Assembly: GCF_017115105.1 (NCBI RefSeq)
Contig: NZ_JABXKH010000054.1
Coordinates: 1-64,000 of the forward strand
Source of the DNA: Nostoc sp. NMS2
GTDB lineage: Bacteria; Cyanobacteriota; Cyanobacteriia; Cyanobacteriales; Nostocaceae
DNA: 64,000 nucleotides
Direction of reading: 5' to 3'
The position numbers and the translations under genes are program-made. A model generated the notes under the pieces. It searched no databases. It was not told the origin of the DNA and was given only the letters and a program-made list of their open reading frames with translations. Position 1 is the stretch's first letter, and every line of letters starts with the position of its first letter. This document shows, one piece after another, positions 1 through 8,047 of the stretch.

Positions 1-63
1 GTTGACCTTTTGAGGCTCGACGTTGACCTTTTGAGGCTCGACGTTGACCTTTTGAAGCTCAAA
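1..63. repeat. 21-bp tandem repeat, three units, cut by the window edge
   Basis: The unit GTTGACCTTTTGAGGCTCGA+C occurs twice exactly and a third time with two or three changes at its end. The array may begin before the window. Because 21 is a multiple of three, the + strand reads as a heptapeptide repeat (VDLLRLD) that stays open to about position 173, but no start codon is visible inside the window. It may be the tail of a heptad-repeat ORF or simply an intergenic minisatellite. Confidence 0.7.
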
Positions 64-72
64 AATGCCCTG

Positions 73-120
73 GCGACTAGAAGTCGCGGCTACACAGACA
101 AAACCCGCCTGCGCGGGTTT
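73..120. repeat. Dispersed two-hairpin repeat, family A copy 1
   Basis: Two hairpins are separated by a short linker. The first is GCGACT-AGA-AGTCGC and the second is AAACCCGC-CTGC-GCGGGTTT. The linker contains CTACACAGACA. A second copy lies at 61712-61757 with different stem bases but intact pairing, and a degenerate first hairpin recurs near 62273. Just downstream (152-166) is another small palindrome, CATAACATTGTTATG. The second hairpin could also terminate transcription. Confidence 0.7.
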
Positions 121-227
121 AAAAATCTTTGGATACAAAACGCGAAAAGGACATAACATTGTTATGCCCCTACAAATGACGTGTATTTTACTAAATAGAC
201 AACTGGTATAATTGCTTATTTCAAGGT

Positions 228-701
228 TTAGCTAACTGGGACTTCGGGTTGCTTTTTCTTAGAACGGCGGTTAAACCTGCGTCCCATCTCATCAATTACT
301 GCATCTAAACCTGTGACATCACCGCTAGCTTTGGCATAGCTATAAACTGCTAATGCTGCTGCATAGGCTTCGCTAGCAGAGGCTATACAGGTATCATCCA
401 CCAATTCTTGCAGTTGCGTTAGAGACAAAAGCACTGGATACAACGTCTCAAACAGCGCCAAATCTCGGCGCATCTCTTCTAAATCAAAAGAACGGGGCAA
501 AAAGTTAGGGTTTTGTGTCGCCACTTCTAAGGCTTTGCTTACAAAAGCCCGACTTTTATCTCCCATCTTCAGCATTGTTCGCCGGTCTTCAGGGGTCAAA
601 TCAATTAAAAACGGTAACTTTTCTCTAATTGTAGCGATCGCCTGCATGACTGCTTCTTTATCGGCTGGGGATAGGCTGGCACTGATACGATTTTCTGCCA
701 T
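228..701 (-). CDS. Conserved hypothetical protein, about 157 aa
   Basis: I recognise no named domain with certainty. The protein is soluble and mostly alpha-helical by composition, with no signal peptide or membrane segment, and ends in a basic stretch (RRFNRRSKKKQ). The ATG at 701 has a GAGGAG ribosome-binding site about eight bases upstream, which supports the start. The length, codon use and HIP1 site inside the gene look native to the genome. It is transcribed away from the toxin-antitoxin pair at 868-1471 and no functional link to neighbours is evident. Confidence 0.75.
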   Translation of the reverse strand: MAENRISASLSPADKEAVMQAIATIREKLPFLIDLTPEDRRTMLKMGDKSRAFVSKALEVATQNPNFLPRSFDLEEMRRDLALFETLYPVLLSLTQLQELVDDTCIASASEAYAAALAVYSYAKASGDVTGLDAVIDEMGRRFNRRSKKKQPEVPVS

Positions 702-867
702 TTTTAATACTCCTCTAGGGTACTTAATTTCAGTATTCCCAAAGTTGGAGAAGCGATCGCGTTTGTTGAAAGGTAATTAATAGAATTTTATCTAGATTTG
801 CAAAAAAGAGACGGGAGTTTAGAAGAAGACGCTTAGGATAAACTAATGAAACTGAATGCAGAAATAA

Positions 868-1098
868 ATGCGTAAACAAATTATTGAATATACATCTCCA
901 CTAGATGCGCTGATTGCCCTTACCAAACAGTTAAATACTTATGAAATAAAGTACCAAATGAATTCAGAAGATTTTTTTGCTAAATATAGCCAAGGCGAAA
1001 CTTCTGACGATGAAGTGTTTGTCGAATGGGCAGCAAACTACCAACATTATCTAGCTCTACACCAAGATATAAAGAGCAAACTCAGAGATGTCGCGTAA
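868..1098 (+). CDS. Probable antitoxin of a TumA/TumE-like pair
   Basis: This 76-residue acidic protein overlaps the following DUF6516/TumE-type gene by 11 bases, the arrangement expected of translationally coupled toxin-antitoxin genes. It begins MRKQIIEYTSPLDALIALTK and contains an acidic middle (GETSDDEVFVEW) followed by a helical tail. I cannot identify a DNA-binding fold by eye. The assignment as antitoxin rests mainly on position and size, and on known families in which a small antitoxin precedes the toxin. It could otherwise be an unrelated small conserved protein. Confidence 0.7.
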   Translation: MRKQIIEYTSPLDALIALTKQLNTYEIKYQMNSEDFFAKYSQGETSDDEVFVEWAANYQHYLALHQDIKSKLRDVA

Positions 1099-1471
1099 AC
1101 TTATCCAAGCCTATTTAGATGAAATTGAGCAACTTTTACTCAATTGCTCTAACACATACGTTGAGGAATATAGTGCAGTAATTTTAACGACAGAGAGAGC
1201 AAATCTCCGCATTAGGATACGTTTCGCTCTCAAATATTTACTGGCAGTCAGTGAAGCCTTTGTTATTGTAGATAATCAGATTACATATATCGATTACCGC
1301 TATCACTTTCAAGATGAGCAAAATAGTCTGATTTTCCGTTATGACAGTACACCACACTTTCCCAACTTGCCTAGCTTCCCGCACCATAAACATCTTTTCG
1401 ACAACGTAATTGATTGCGAAAAGCCACACATAGCCGATGTGCTACAAGAAGTGATGGAGTTTTTAGAGTAG
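1088..1471 (+). CDS. TumE-like toxin, DUF6516 family
   Basis: The 127-residue product has the hallmark of the DUF6516/TumE toxin family: a beta-rich body with IDYRYHFQD, then FRYDSTPHFPNL and the histidine-rich FPHHKHLF motif near residues 87-105. Family members are small toxins of type II-like modules, believed to act as ribonucleases. The length is typical and the gene appears intact. Its start overlaps the end of the upstream gene, which is the presumed antitoxin. Only family-level toxicity is inferred; activity in this strain cannot be judged from the sequence. Confidence 0.78.
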   Translation: MSRKLIQAYLDEIEQLLLNCSNTYVEEYSAVILTTERANLRIRIRFALKYLLAVSEAFVIVDNQITYIDYRYHFQDEQNSLIFRYDSTPHFPNLPSFPHHKHLFDNVIDCEKPHIADVLQEVMEFLE

Positions 1472-1542
1472 GAACATGGAATTTGTATCGCAAAGAACCA
1501 TCAAATGTAACCGTTAAAATTTTGCTCCTTGATGCGTTTCTT

Positions 1543-2913
1543 TTAACCGCTAATTACAGCGATCGCATCAATTTCTACCAATACATCTTTAGGTAAGCGC
1601 GATACCTGCACACAAGCCCGCGCTGGGGCTGTATTTTCCGGGAAATATTTAGCATAAACGGCATTCACCGCCGCGAAATCATTCATATCAGCTAAAAATA
1701 CAGTAGTCTTTACCACATCTTGAAAAGTCGCTCCGGCGGCTGTCAGGATGGCTTCAAGATTAGCTAATACCTGCTCAGTTTGCTTTTTGACATCATCAGT
1801 GTAGACGACATCACCAAGGCGGGGATCGATGGCAATTTGTCCAGCGACGAATACAAATTGACCTGAAGCTGCGATCGCTTGATTATAAGGGCCGACTGGT
1901 GCGGGTGCGTTATCAGTATTAATTACTTTACGGGTCATAGATATTACTTTCTCTAACGATGTTTCCTGTTTACCGATTTCCGCTTCAGCTGCGATCGGTT
2001 TGTAAACCTCTCCATCTGGCATTATCGCACCAGTCAGGTCAGCATTTTTAAAGTTGACACCGTAGATATTTGCGCCAGTTAAATCTACCTTCTTCAGGTT
2101 TGCCTCGTTCAGATTCGCGTTGATCAAATCTACTTTTTGCAGTTCTGCTTTCTCTAAATTTATCCCTTTGAGGCAGGCTTTTCTGAAATTTACGCCTATG
2201 AGATTTGCTGCACCTAGATCAGCTTCAGCCAGATTCATCCCTGATAAATCCTTTTCAGATAAATTAACACCCCGAATCTTGGCTCCCTGCAAGTTAGTGT
2301 CTTTGAGTATCACACGAGTTAGGTTTGCTTGACTCAAATCAGCTTTAAACAATTTAGCCCCAGTTAAATTAGCAGTACTAAGGTTAGCTCTAACAACTTT
2401 TGCCTCATTCAAGGATGCTTCGGTTAAGTTTGCACAGTCGAGTGTAGCGTCACTCAAATTGGCATTATCTAGGTTGGCGTTACTGAAATTAGCGCTACTC
2501 AAGTTTGCTCCACTCAAGTTGGCATTATCCAGGTTGGCGTTACTGAAATTAGCGCCCCTCAAGTTTGCTCCACTCAAGTTGGCGTTATCTAGGTTGGCGT
2601 TACTAAAGTTAGCGTTATCCAGGGTTGCTTTACTCAAGTCAGCACTACTTAGGTCTGCCCAACTCAAATTTAAACTAGAACTTTTCACTAAACTACTCAA
2701 ATTTGCACCTGTCAAAGATGCCCTAGTGAGGTTAGTACTTTGAAGAGAAGCGTTACTCAGGTTGGCATCGTTTAAATCTGCTCCCGTCAAATCTGCACCT
2801 TTTAGGTCTATTCCACTCAGATTTGCATATTTGAGGTCTACTCCTCTAAGATTTTCGTTGTGAAATTGGATTTGTCCTTCGCCGTATTTCTCCAACAACG
2901 ACTCAGCGTCCAT
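1543..2913 (-). CDS. Pentapeptide-repeat protein fused to a RidA (YjgF) domain
   Basis: Residues 1-20 are a leader ([17 protein letters not shown]) common before pentapeptide solenoids. Residues about 20-305 are A(N/D)LxX repeats, expected to form a right-handed quadrilateral beta-helix. After a short linker, residues 326-456 are a full RidA domain ([52 protein letters not shown]), including the conserved arginine that binds imine/enamine substrates such as 2-aminoacrylate. RidA proteins are normally about 130 aa alone, so this is a fusion. An ATG at 1936-1938 begins exactly at the RidA domain and could give a separate product. The AAAGGTG site supports the ATG at 2913. The upstream minus-strand Nudix gene is about 110 bp away. 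Confidence 0.85.
   Translation of the reverse strand: MDAESLLEKYGEGQIQFHNENLRGVDLKYANLSGIDLKGADLTGADLNDANLSNASLQSTNLTRASLTGANLSSLVKSSSLNLSWADLSSADLSKATLDNANFSNANLDNANLSGANLRGANFSNANLDNANLSGANLSSANFSNANLDNANLSDATLDCANLTEASLNEAKVVRANLSTANLTGAKLFKADLSQANLTRVILKDTNLQGAKIRGVNLSEKDLSGMNLAEADLGAANLIGVNFRKACLKGINLEKAELQKVDLINANLNEANLKKVDLTGANIYGVNFKNADLTGAIMPDGEVYKPIAAEAEIGKQETSLEKVISMTRKVINTDNAPAPVGPYNQAIAASGQFVFVAGQIAIDPRLGDVVYTDDVKKQTEQVLANLEAILTAAGATFQDVVKTTVFLADMNDFAAVNAVYAKYFPENTAPARACVQVSRLPKDVLVEIDAIAVISG
2459..2638. repeat. 60-bp internal repeat in the pentapeptide gene, three units
   Basis: Units start near 2459, 2519 and 2579 and are nearly identical at the DNA level, each coding for four pentapeptides (20 residues). 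The low divergence points to recent expansion by slippage or unequal recombination inside the solenoid. Confidence 0.8.
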
Positions 2914-3021
2914 AATGCACCTTTAAATACCACTGACACAGTATAATCACAAAAACTTTGTGTCACAGGTATTCCTCCCCTCTTCCCTTTGCGCCCTCTG
3001 CGCCTTGGCGGTTCGTCCCTC

Positions 3022-3453
3022 TTACCCCAACCTCGGACGTATCCCATAATGCCGATATCGCCAATAATCGCGCAAAATGCGATCGTGGTCAAAACATAAA
3101 TTACCAGGCACACACCAATACTCAAAAATGCCTACACCCTTGGCATCATCCCCAGCCTTTGGTTCTCCCGTAGCTGTCGCCAAAAACACGATACTAATCG
3201 TATGCTGACGCAAATCGCGATTGGGGTCAGAATACACCAGTAATTGTTCAACCAACTCCACCTGCAAACCCGTTTCTTCTTCAGCTTCTCGCCGGGCCGC
3301 CACTTCCACCGCTTCCCCATAATCTACAAACCCACCAGGAATAGCCCAACCTAAAGGAAGATTATGTCTTTCAATTAACACTATTGGCCGATGAGGTCGA
3401 TCTACTAGTTCAATGATGATATCAACTGTCGGTGCAGGATTTCGGTAAGGCAT
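3022..3453 (-). CDS. Nudix hydrolase
   Basis: The 143-residue protein carries a complete Nudix box around residues 40-63, from GGFVDYGE through [12 protein letters not shown], matching GX5EX7REUXEEXGU with the metal-binding glutamates present. Nudix enzymes hydrolyse nucleoside diphosphates linked to another moiety. The substrate cannot be read from the sequence, although the form (PTVDIIIEL near the start, [15 protein letters not shown] after the box) resembles ADP-ribose pyrophosphatase-like members. It lies upstream of, and on the same strand as, the pentapeptide-RidA gene and could share its transcript. A second, unrelated Nudix gene is at 29028. Confidence 0.88.
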   Translation of the reverse strand: MPYRNPAPTVDIIIELVDRPHRPIVLIERHNLPLGWAIPGGFVDYGEAVEVAARREAEEETGLQVELVEQLLVYSDPNRDLRQHTISIVFLATATGEPKAGDDAKGVGIFEYWCVPGNLCFDHDRILRDYWRYRHYGIRPRLG

Positions 3454-3694
3454 GGAATTTTAGATTTTAGATTTTGGACTTCGGCTACGCTCAGTCGAAC
3501 GATTTTGGATTAACTAGGTGGGCATCAGGCATTGGGTATTAACCAAGAACAAATGACAAATGACAAATGACAAATGACTTTACCCTGCAAATACTGTTCC
3601 GTGATAAATTCGATGCGATTGGCTTTGCCACTGCCCCTTGGGCGATCGCGTATGTGCATCAAACAATTGCTCTCTCTCATAATTCAGGTTAGTT
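3454..3694. repeat. Intergenic short tandem repeats between divergent Nudix and malQ genes
   Basis: This gap holds runs of TTTTAGA/TTTTGGA heptamers (3462-3482), the dispersed palindrome TTCGGCTACGCTCAGTCGAA (about 3481-3500), and four copies of the heptamer AAATGAC (about 3550-3580). Any promoters for the flanking genes must lie among these; I see no clear operator. Confidence 0.7.
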
Positions 3695-5203
3695 ATGCCT
3701 TTTCCTAGATCCAGTGGTATTTTGCTGCATCCTACATCTTTTCCCAGTCGATTTGGCGTTGGAGATTTAGGCTTAGAAGCCTATCGCTTTATTGATTTTC
3801 TCAAAGAGAGTCATCAACAATATTGGCAAGTTTTACCCCTGGGCCCCACTGGATACGGTAATTCACCGTATATGTGCTACTCGGCAATGGCGGGAAATCC
3901 CCTGCTGATTAGTCCAGAAAAACTGCAAGATGAGGGTTTGCTATCTGAAGAAGACTTTGCTAATCTACCAGGATTTCCGGTAGAAAAGGTAGACTTCGAC
4001 CAAGTTGTACCGATTAAGATTGGGCTACTAAAAAAAGCCTGTGAAAACTTTAGAGTCAATGCTACGCCTATCCAGCAGAAAGAGTTTGAAGGTTTTTGCG
4101 ACAGCAAAGCCTACTGGCTAGATAATTACGCCTTATTTATGGCTCTGAAAGATGCCCACAATGGTGCAAGCTGGCATACATGGGAAGCAAAATTTGTCAA
4201 GCGTGAACCAGAAGCATTAGCTCAAGTAGAGGATCGGCTCAACGGAGATATTTTTTATTACAAGTTCGTCCAATTTGAGTTTTTCCGGCAGTGGTCTGAC
4301 CTGAAAAGCTACGCCAACATGCGCGGTATTGACATTATCGGCGATATCCCCATTTACGTATCTCATGATAGTGCTGACGTGTGGGCCCATCCCGACATCT
4401 TTTGCTTAGACGAAGAGACAGGAGTTGCTGCTCAAATGGCGGGAGTCCCACCAGATTACTTTAGCGCCACCGGTCAATTGTGGGGCAACCCGGTTTATAA
4501 CTGGGAAGAATTACAAAAACAAGATTTTAAATGGTGGGTGCAACGCTTTGAGGCAATGCTGGATTATGTAGATATAATTCGCATTGACCACTTCCGGGGC
4601 TTCGAGGCTTATTGGTCAGTACCCAAAGGCGAAGAAACTGCCATGAATGGCCAATGGGTAGAAGCGCCTGGAGACGCTTTTTTTGAAGCGATTAGACACA
4701 AATTAGGCAAGCTACCCGTCTTAGCGGAAGATTTAGGAGTAATTACACCAGAAGTAGAAGCGCTACGAGATAAGTATGAATTTCCGGGGATGAAGGTTTT
4801 ACAGTTTGCCTTTGGTTCTGATCCCGGTAATCCATTCTTACCATTCAATTACCCGCGAAATGCTGTAGTTTATACTGGCACTCACGATAATGACACAACT
4901 GTAGGCTGGTTCAATTCAGCTAACGACAACGAAAAACAAAACTTATGGCTTTATTTAGGTTGTATTAGTCCTGAAGGTGTCCACTGGGATTTAATTCGAC
5001 TAGCTTTGAGTTCTATAGCTAACCAAGCGATTATTCCCTTGCAAGATATCTTGGGATTAGGAAACGAAGCGCGGATGAATTTTCCCAGTATTGCTGAGGG
5101 TAACTGGGAGTGGCGCTATCAAGCAGGAGCGTTGAGAGAAGAATTAGGCGATCGCTTAAAAGTTCTTACCAGACTGAATGGACGCGCCCCGCAAGACCAT
5201 TGA
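3695..5203 (+). CDS. malQ: 4-alpha-glucanotransferase (amylomaltase)
   Basis: MalQ transfers alpha-1,4-glucan segments between maltodextrins and takes part in glycogen and maltose metabolism in the cytoplasm. The 502-residue length is typical of the GH77 family. The N-terminus RSSGILLHPTSFPSRFGVGDLG and the segments GDIPIYVSHDSADVW, DIIRIDHFRGF (catalytic Asp nucleophile), LAEDLGVITPEV (acid/base Glu) and YTGTHDNDTTVGW are GH77 signatures in the expected order. The gene stands alone, with a divergent Nudix gene upstream and a convergent RodZ-like gene downstream, separated by a large palindromic repeat. Confidence 0.96.
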   Translation: MPFPRSSGILLHPTSFPSRFGVGDLGLEAYRFIDFLKESHQQYWQVLPLGPTGYGNSPYMCYSAMAGNPLLISPEKLQDEGLLSEEDFANLPGFPVEKVDFDQVVPIKIGLLKKACENFRVNATPIQQKEFEGFCDSKAYWLDNYALFMALKDAHNGASWHTWEAKFVKREPEALAQVEDRLNGDIFYYKFVQFEFFRQWSDLKSYANMRGIDIIGDIPIYVSHDSADVWAHPDIFCLDEETGVAAQMAGVPPDYFSATGQLWGNPVYNWEELQKQDFKWWVQRFEAMLDYVDIIRIDHFRGFEAYWSVPKGEETAMNGQWVEAPGDAFFEAIRHKLGKLPVLAEDLGVITPEVEALRDKYEFPGMKVLQFAFGSDPGNPFLPFNYPRNAVVYTGTHDNDTTVGWFNSANDNEKQNLWLYLGCISPEGVHWDLIRLALSSIANQAIIPLQDILGLGNEARMNFPSIAEGNWEWRYQAGALREELGDRLKVLTRLNGRAPQDH

Positions 5204-5211
5204 GAGTGGGG

Positions 5212-5308
5212 AGATGAGGAGGATGGGGGAGACAAGGGAGAGGAAGGCGTAAATGCCTCTTTGTCCTCCTTGTCTCCTTCTCCCCTCATCTTCCTGATCT
5301 CCCTCATC
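5212..5308. repeat. Purine-rich palindromic repeat between malQ and the RodZ-like gene
   Basis: The left arm is GA-rich (GATGAGGAGGATGGGGGAGA and following) and the right arm is its near complement (CTCCTTGTCTCC, CCCCTCATC), with the centre near GGCGTAAATGCC. The element can form a long imperfect hairpin and may end transcription from both convergent genes. It belongs to the family also seen at 19827, 28060, 44385 and inside the coding sequence at 46774. Confidence 0.7.
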
Positions 5309-6121
5309 TCAAAACTTAGGCTTGGCAGCAATTCTAACTTCTTCCTCTTTCCCTGGCTCTCCCATTTCCTTGGCTTTCTCTTGATTGACGCTCATTAACA
5401 CACCACCAGCATTATCAGTTTTCACTGTCAGTTGCTCTTGAGCTTTCCAAATCCGGTGAGTTCCCTCTGGAAGAATACCCTCAAACTCGGTTTTGCCATC
5501 GGCTATTACGCGAATCCAGGATGACGCTTTCAAAGTGACACCAATTTGGACAACCTGTCCCTGTTGTCCGCCGTCATGGGGATTACTGGCAGGTTGAACT
5601 TTTAGGGAATCTTTTGGTTGGGTTGGCTCTGGATTAACAATGGATTTTTGTTTTGGGTATAGTTGGTTTTGGCTATTACTTGCTTGTAGTACTGCGTTAT
5701 TTAATAACTGAGATAAGCCATTTACAGAGCATACAATTAGCAATATGTAAAGAAAGTAAAGATGAATCGGACGTAGTTGATTAATGCGTGAAGTATTCCC
5801 CATGCCTTGAGGGTTTAATTGGGCAGAACTGATCGGAAAGGTGGCAGAAAATTCTACTCCATTCAAGCCTAGAGCATCGGCAAATTGCCTGATCAAACCC
5901 TGAATATAGACTGGTTCTGGGAGTTCGTTTAAATTACCTTCTTCGATCGCCTGCAATAATCGTTGGGGAATTCTGGTTAATACAACCACTTGCTCTAGAG
6001 ATAGTCCTTGTTCTTGACGCAAAGCCCAAAGTTGAGCGCCCAATTCTGCCAACTTTTCGGTTCGTTGTTGCTCTAATGAAATTGATGGCTGGTGATTATT
6101 CTTCTTTCTTAGCCATTTCAT
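5309..6121 (-). CDS. RodZ-like protein: HTH domain, one membrane segment, DUF4115-like C-terminus
   Basis: An N-terminal helix-turn-helix of the HTH_25 type (LGAQLWALRQEQGLSLEQVV, RIPQRLLQAIEEGNLNELPEPVYIQGLIRQFADALGL) is followed by a single membrane helix near residues 120-140 (IHLYFLYILLIVCSVNGL) and a C-terminal beta-rich domain (VTLKASSWIRVIADGKTEFEGIL). This order matches RodZ, which anchors the MreB elongation machinery. The ATG at 6121 is preferred because AAGGAG lies 11 bases upstream; a GTG at 6133 is in frame but too close to that site. A pseudouridine synthase gene lies 30 bp upstream on the same strand, so the two are probably cotranscribed. The gene-specific role in cell shape is inferred. 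Confidence 0.85.
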   Translation of the reverse strand: MKWLRKKNNHQPSISLEQQRTEKLAELGAQLWALRQEQGLSLEQVVVLTRIPQRLLQAIEEGNLNELPEPVYIQGLIRQFADALGLNGVEFSATFPISSAQLNPQGMGNTSRINQLRPIHLYFLYILLIVCSVNGLSQLLNNAVLQASNSQNQLYPKQKSIVNPEPTQPKDSLKVQPASNPHDGGQQGQVVQIGVTLKASSWIRVIADGKTEFEGILPEGTHRIWKAQEQLTVKTDNAGGVLMSVNQEKAKEMGEPGKEEEVRIAAKPKF

Positions 6122-6153
6122 GCCTACTGACACTCCTTAACTCCACTGAATCA

Positions 6154-6909
6154 CTAATTAGGTTGCGTTATCTGATCTTGCAAAAAGCGAATTTCACGAT
6201 CGCTAAGGGAACGATATTTACCCTCTGACAATAAGGGTTCTTTTGGAGTTTGTAATTGAATTGGGCCGATAGCAGTTCGATGCAGCTTGATTACTGGGTA
6301 TCCTAACTGTTGAGCTATCCGGCGAATTTGGCGGTTTCTTCCCTCCTGCAACACTATTTCTAAAAAGCTTTGTTCGGCACGATGTTCTATTAGGTGTACC
6401 TCAGCAGTCCTAGTTTTTCTACCCTCTAACACCACACCCTCACGCCACATTTGCAGTACTGCTTCTGGGGGATGTCCTCTGACCAAAACATGATATGTCT
6501 TGGAAATGCTATGGCGGGGATGGGTTAGTCCAAATGTCAGATTTCCGTCATTTGTGAGGATTAAGGCTCCTGTAGAATCTGCGTCTAAACGCCCAACTGG
6601 GTGAATCCCTGAACCCTCCCGCAATTCTTTCGGTAATAGATCCAGGACTGTTGTTCTTCGGTGAGGATCGTAGCAAGTCGAAACTACTCCCGCAGGTTTA
6701 TGCAGCAATAGATATATTAAAGCCGGACGCTGCTTTTCGGATACAGGTTTACCATCGATTGCGATCGCATCTTTTTGGGGATCAACTTTTTGACCCAAAT
6801 GTGCCAATACCCCATTGATTTGCACCCGTGAGTGCCTAATCATTTCTTCAGCTTCACGACGTGAGGCGATGCCCCATTGAGCAAGAATTTTTTGTAACCG
6901 TTCCTCCAT
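6154..6909 (-). CDS. rluB: rRNA pseudouridine synthase, RsuA/RluB family
   Basis: The N-terminus is an S4 RNA-binding domain (RLQKILAQWGIASRREAEEM, VQINGVLAHLGQKVDP). The catalytic domain follows, with the GRLDADSTGALILTNDG motif that holds the active-site aspartate, and the family motif EGRNRQIRRIAQQLGYPV near the end. These enzymes isomerise a specific uridine in rRNA; the RluB type acts on 23S rRNA helix 80, but RsuA/RluE relatives cannot be excluded by eye. An in-frame TTG at 6936 would add nine residues; the ATG at 6909 fits the usual family start. It precedes the RodZ-like gene by about 30 bp. Confidence 0.9.
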   Translation of the reverse strand: MEERLQKILAQWGIASRREAEEMIRHSRVQINGVLAHLGQKVDPQKDAIAIDGKPVSEKQRPALIYLLLHKPAGVVSTCYDPHRRTTVLDLLPKELREGSGIHPVGRLDADSTGALILTNDGNLTFGLTHPRHSISKTYHVLVRGHPPEAVLQMWREGVVLEGRKTRTAEVHLIEHRAEQSFLEIVLQEGRNRQIRRIAQQLGYPVIKLHRTAIGPIQLQTPKEPLLSEGKYRSLSDREIRFLQDQITQPN

Positions 6910-7042
6910 CTGGAATTGCTGATTTACTGTTAACAATTAAATGATATTTGCATTTTGTAGCGAGTAGGCATAAATGTTACATTTAAGACTTGTTTAATTT
7001 TTGTCCAGTTGTTGAGCAAATACTCATAAACAGATTGCTTAG

Positions 7043-7759
7043 ATGCCAGAGCAAAATTCCCAAACGACAAATGCAAATAAAATCCGTATAATTACGCAGG
7101 TACTCACCAAAGCCCTAAAGCTCTGGTTAAGAGCGCAAGTGAGCCAAATATCAGAATTAGAAGTAGAGATTAAAGCCAGCGATCGCCAACTTCTCTCTGG
7201 GCGTATCCCCTTTGTATCTATTTTTGCTACTCATGCAGTATATCAAGGTCTCCTAATTACACAAATTCAATTAACGGCAGAAAATATTCAGATAAACATT
7301 GGTTCCGTACTTAAGGGAAAGCCCTTACGATTGTTAGAAACAGTACCAGTGGTCGGCGATTTGATCGTAGACGAGAAGGATCTAAATGCTTCTCTCTCAT
7401 CTGACCTATTATCGACTGCTTTGAGCGATTTGCTGGTTAAGGTTTTACCAACACATTTCCCAAATTCACAACCAATAAACTGGCAAGAAATTATCCTTGA
7501 TAACAATCAAATTATACTGCGAGGTTTGAGAGTAACCAATACTGAAACAACGCCTCTAGAGATTTGTCTGGGCGGTTTAAAGTTACTCAGTGGGCATGAG
7601 TTACAACTGGCACAAATAAAAATCAAGCCCAACCAGGGAAATATATTAGACGACAATCATGAGTACAATCTGGATCTTGGCTCAGATGTCGATATCCAAG
7701 AACTAACGTTGATCCCAGGTAAGCTGGTGTGTCGAGGGCAGATTAACGTTAATCCTTGA
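7043..7759 (+). CDS. DUF2993 family protein
   Basis: This 238-residue protein has the general pattern of DUF2993 proteins, which are widespread in cyanobacteria and actinobacteria: an early helical region (ITQVLTKALKLWLRAQVSQISELEVEI), then beta-rich segments with SGRIPFVSIFATHAVYQGLLITQIQLTAENIQI. Related LmeA proteins take part in envelope lipid processing, but no catalytic role is established for the cyanobacterial members. No signal peptide is obvious. The gene is divergent from the rluB gene and stands alone. Confidence 0.8.
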   Translation: MPEQNSQTTNANKIRIITQVLTKALKLWLRAQVSQISELEVEIKASDRQLLSGRIPFVSIFATHAVYQGLLITQIQLTAENIQINIGSVLKGKPLRLLETVPVVGDLIVDEKDLNASLSSDLLSTALSDLLVKVLPTHFPNSQPINWQEIILDNNQIILRGLRVTNTETTPLEICLGGLKLLSGHELQLAQIKIKPNQGNILDDNHEYNLDLGSDVDIQELTLIPGKLVCRGQINVNP

Positions 7760-8047
7760 TCGTGAAAAATTAAATATTTTTACTTCTGGGCATAAATAAA
7801 TTTATTTGCTCTGAAATCCAGTCCGGCAGAAATACTGCGTAGGTTTTGCTTAAAAAACCACTCCAGGGTAGGTTCGTTTGAGGAACGAAACCCAACCTTG
7901 TATCTTAGAAATAGTAGTATTGAGTCCGGCAGGGGTAATTCCACTATCTTTCCCCCCGCCCCCTCTTCCCCCTATCCCCAGAGGGGGCCCCGAGTCCCCC
8001 TGCTCCCCTGCCTATAAAGGTTGTGTATTGAACTCAACCCAAAAGCT
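7760..8047. repeat. Intergenic region with dispersed hairpins
   Basis: No gene is seen. It contains GTAGGTTCGTTTGAGGAACG plus AAACCCAACC (about 7868-7897), a member of the Nostoc GGTTGGGTT...AACCCAAC hairpin family also present near 46003, and a pyrimidine-rich segment CCCCCGCCCCCTCTTCCCCC (about 7951-7970) paired with GGGGG-rich sequence at 7982. Confidence 0.6.

Noticed and set aside
2459-2743. Plus-strand open frame (Leu/Ala/Lys-rich)
   Set aside because: It is the antisense shadow of the pentapeptide-repeat gene; its regularity comes from the repeats.
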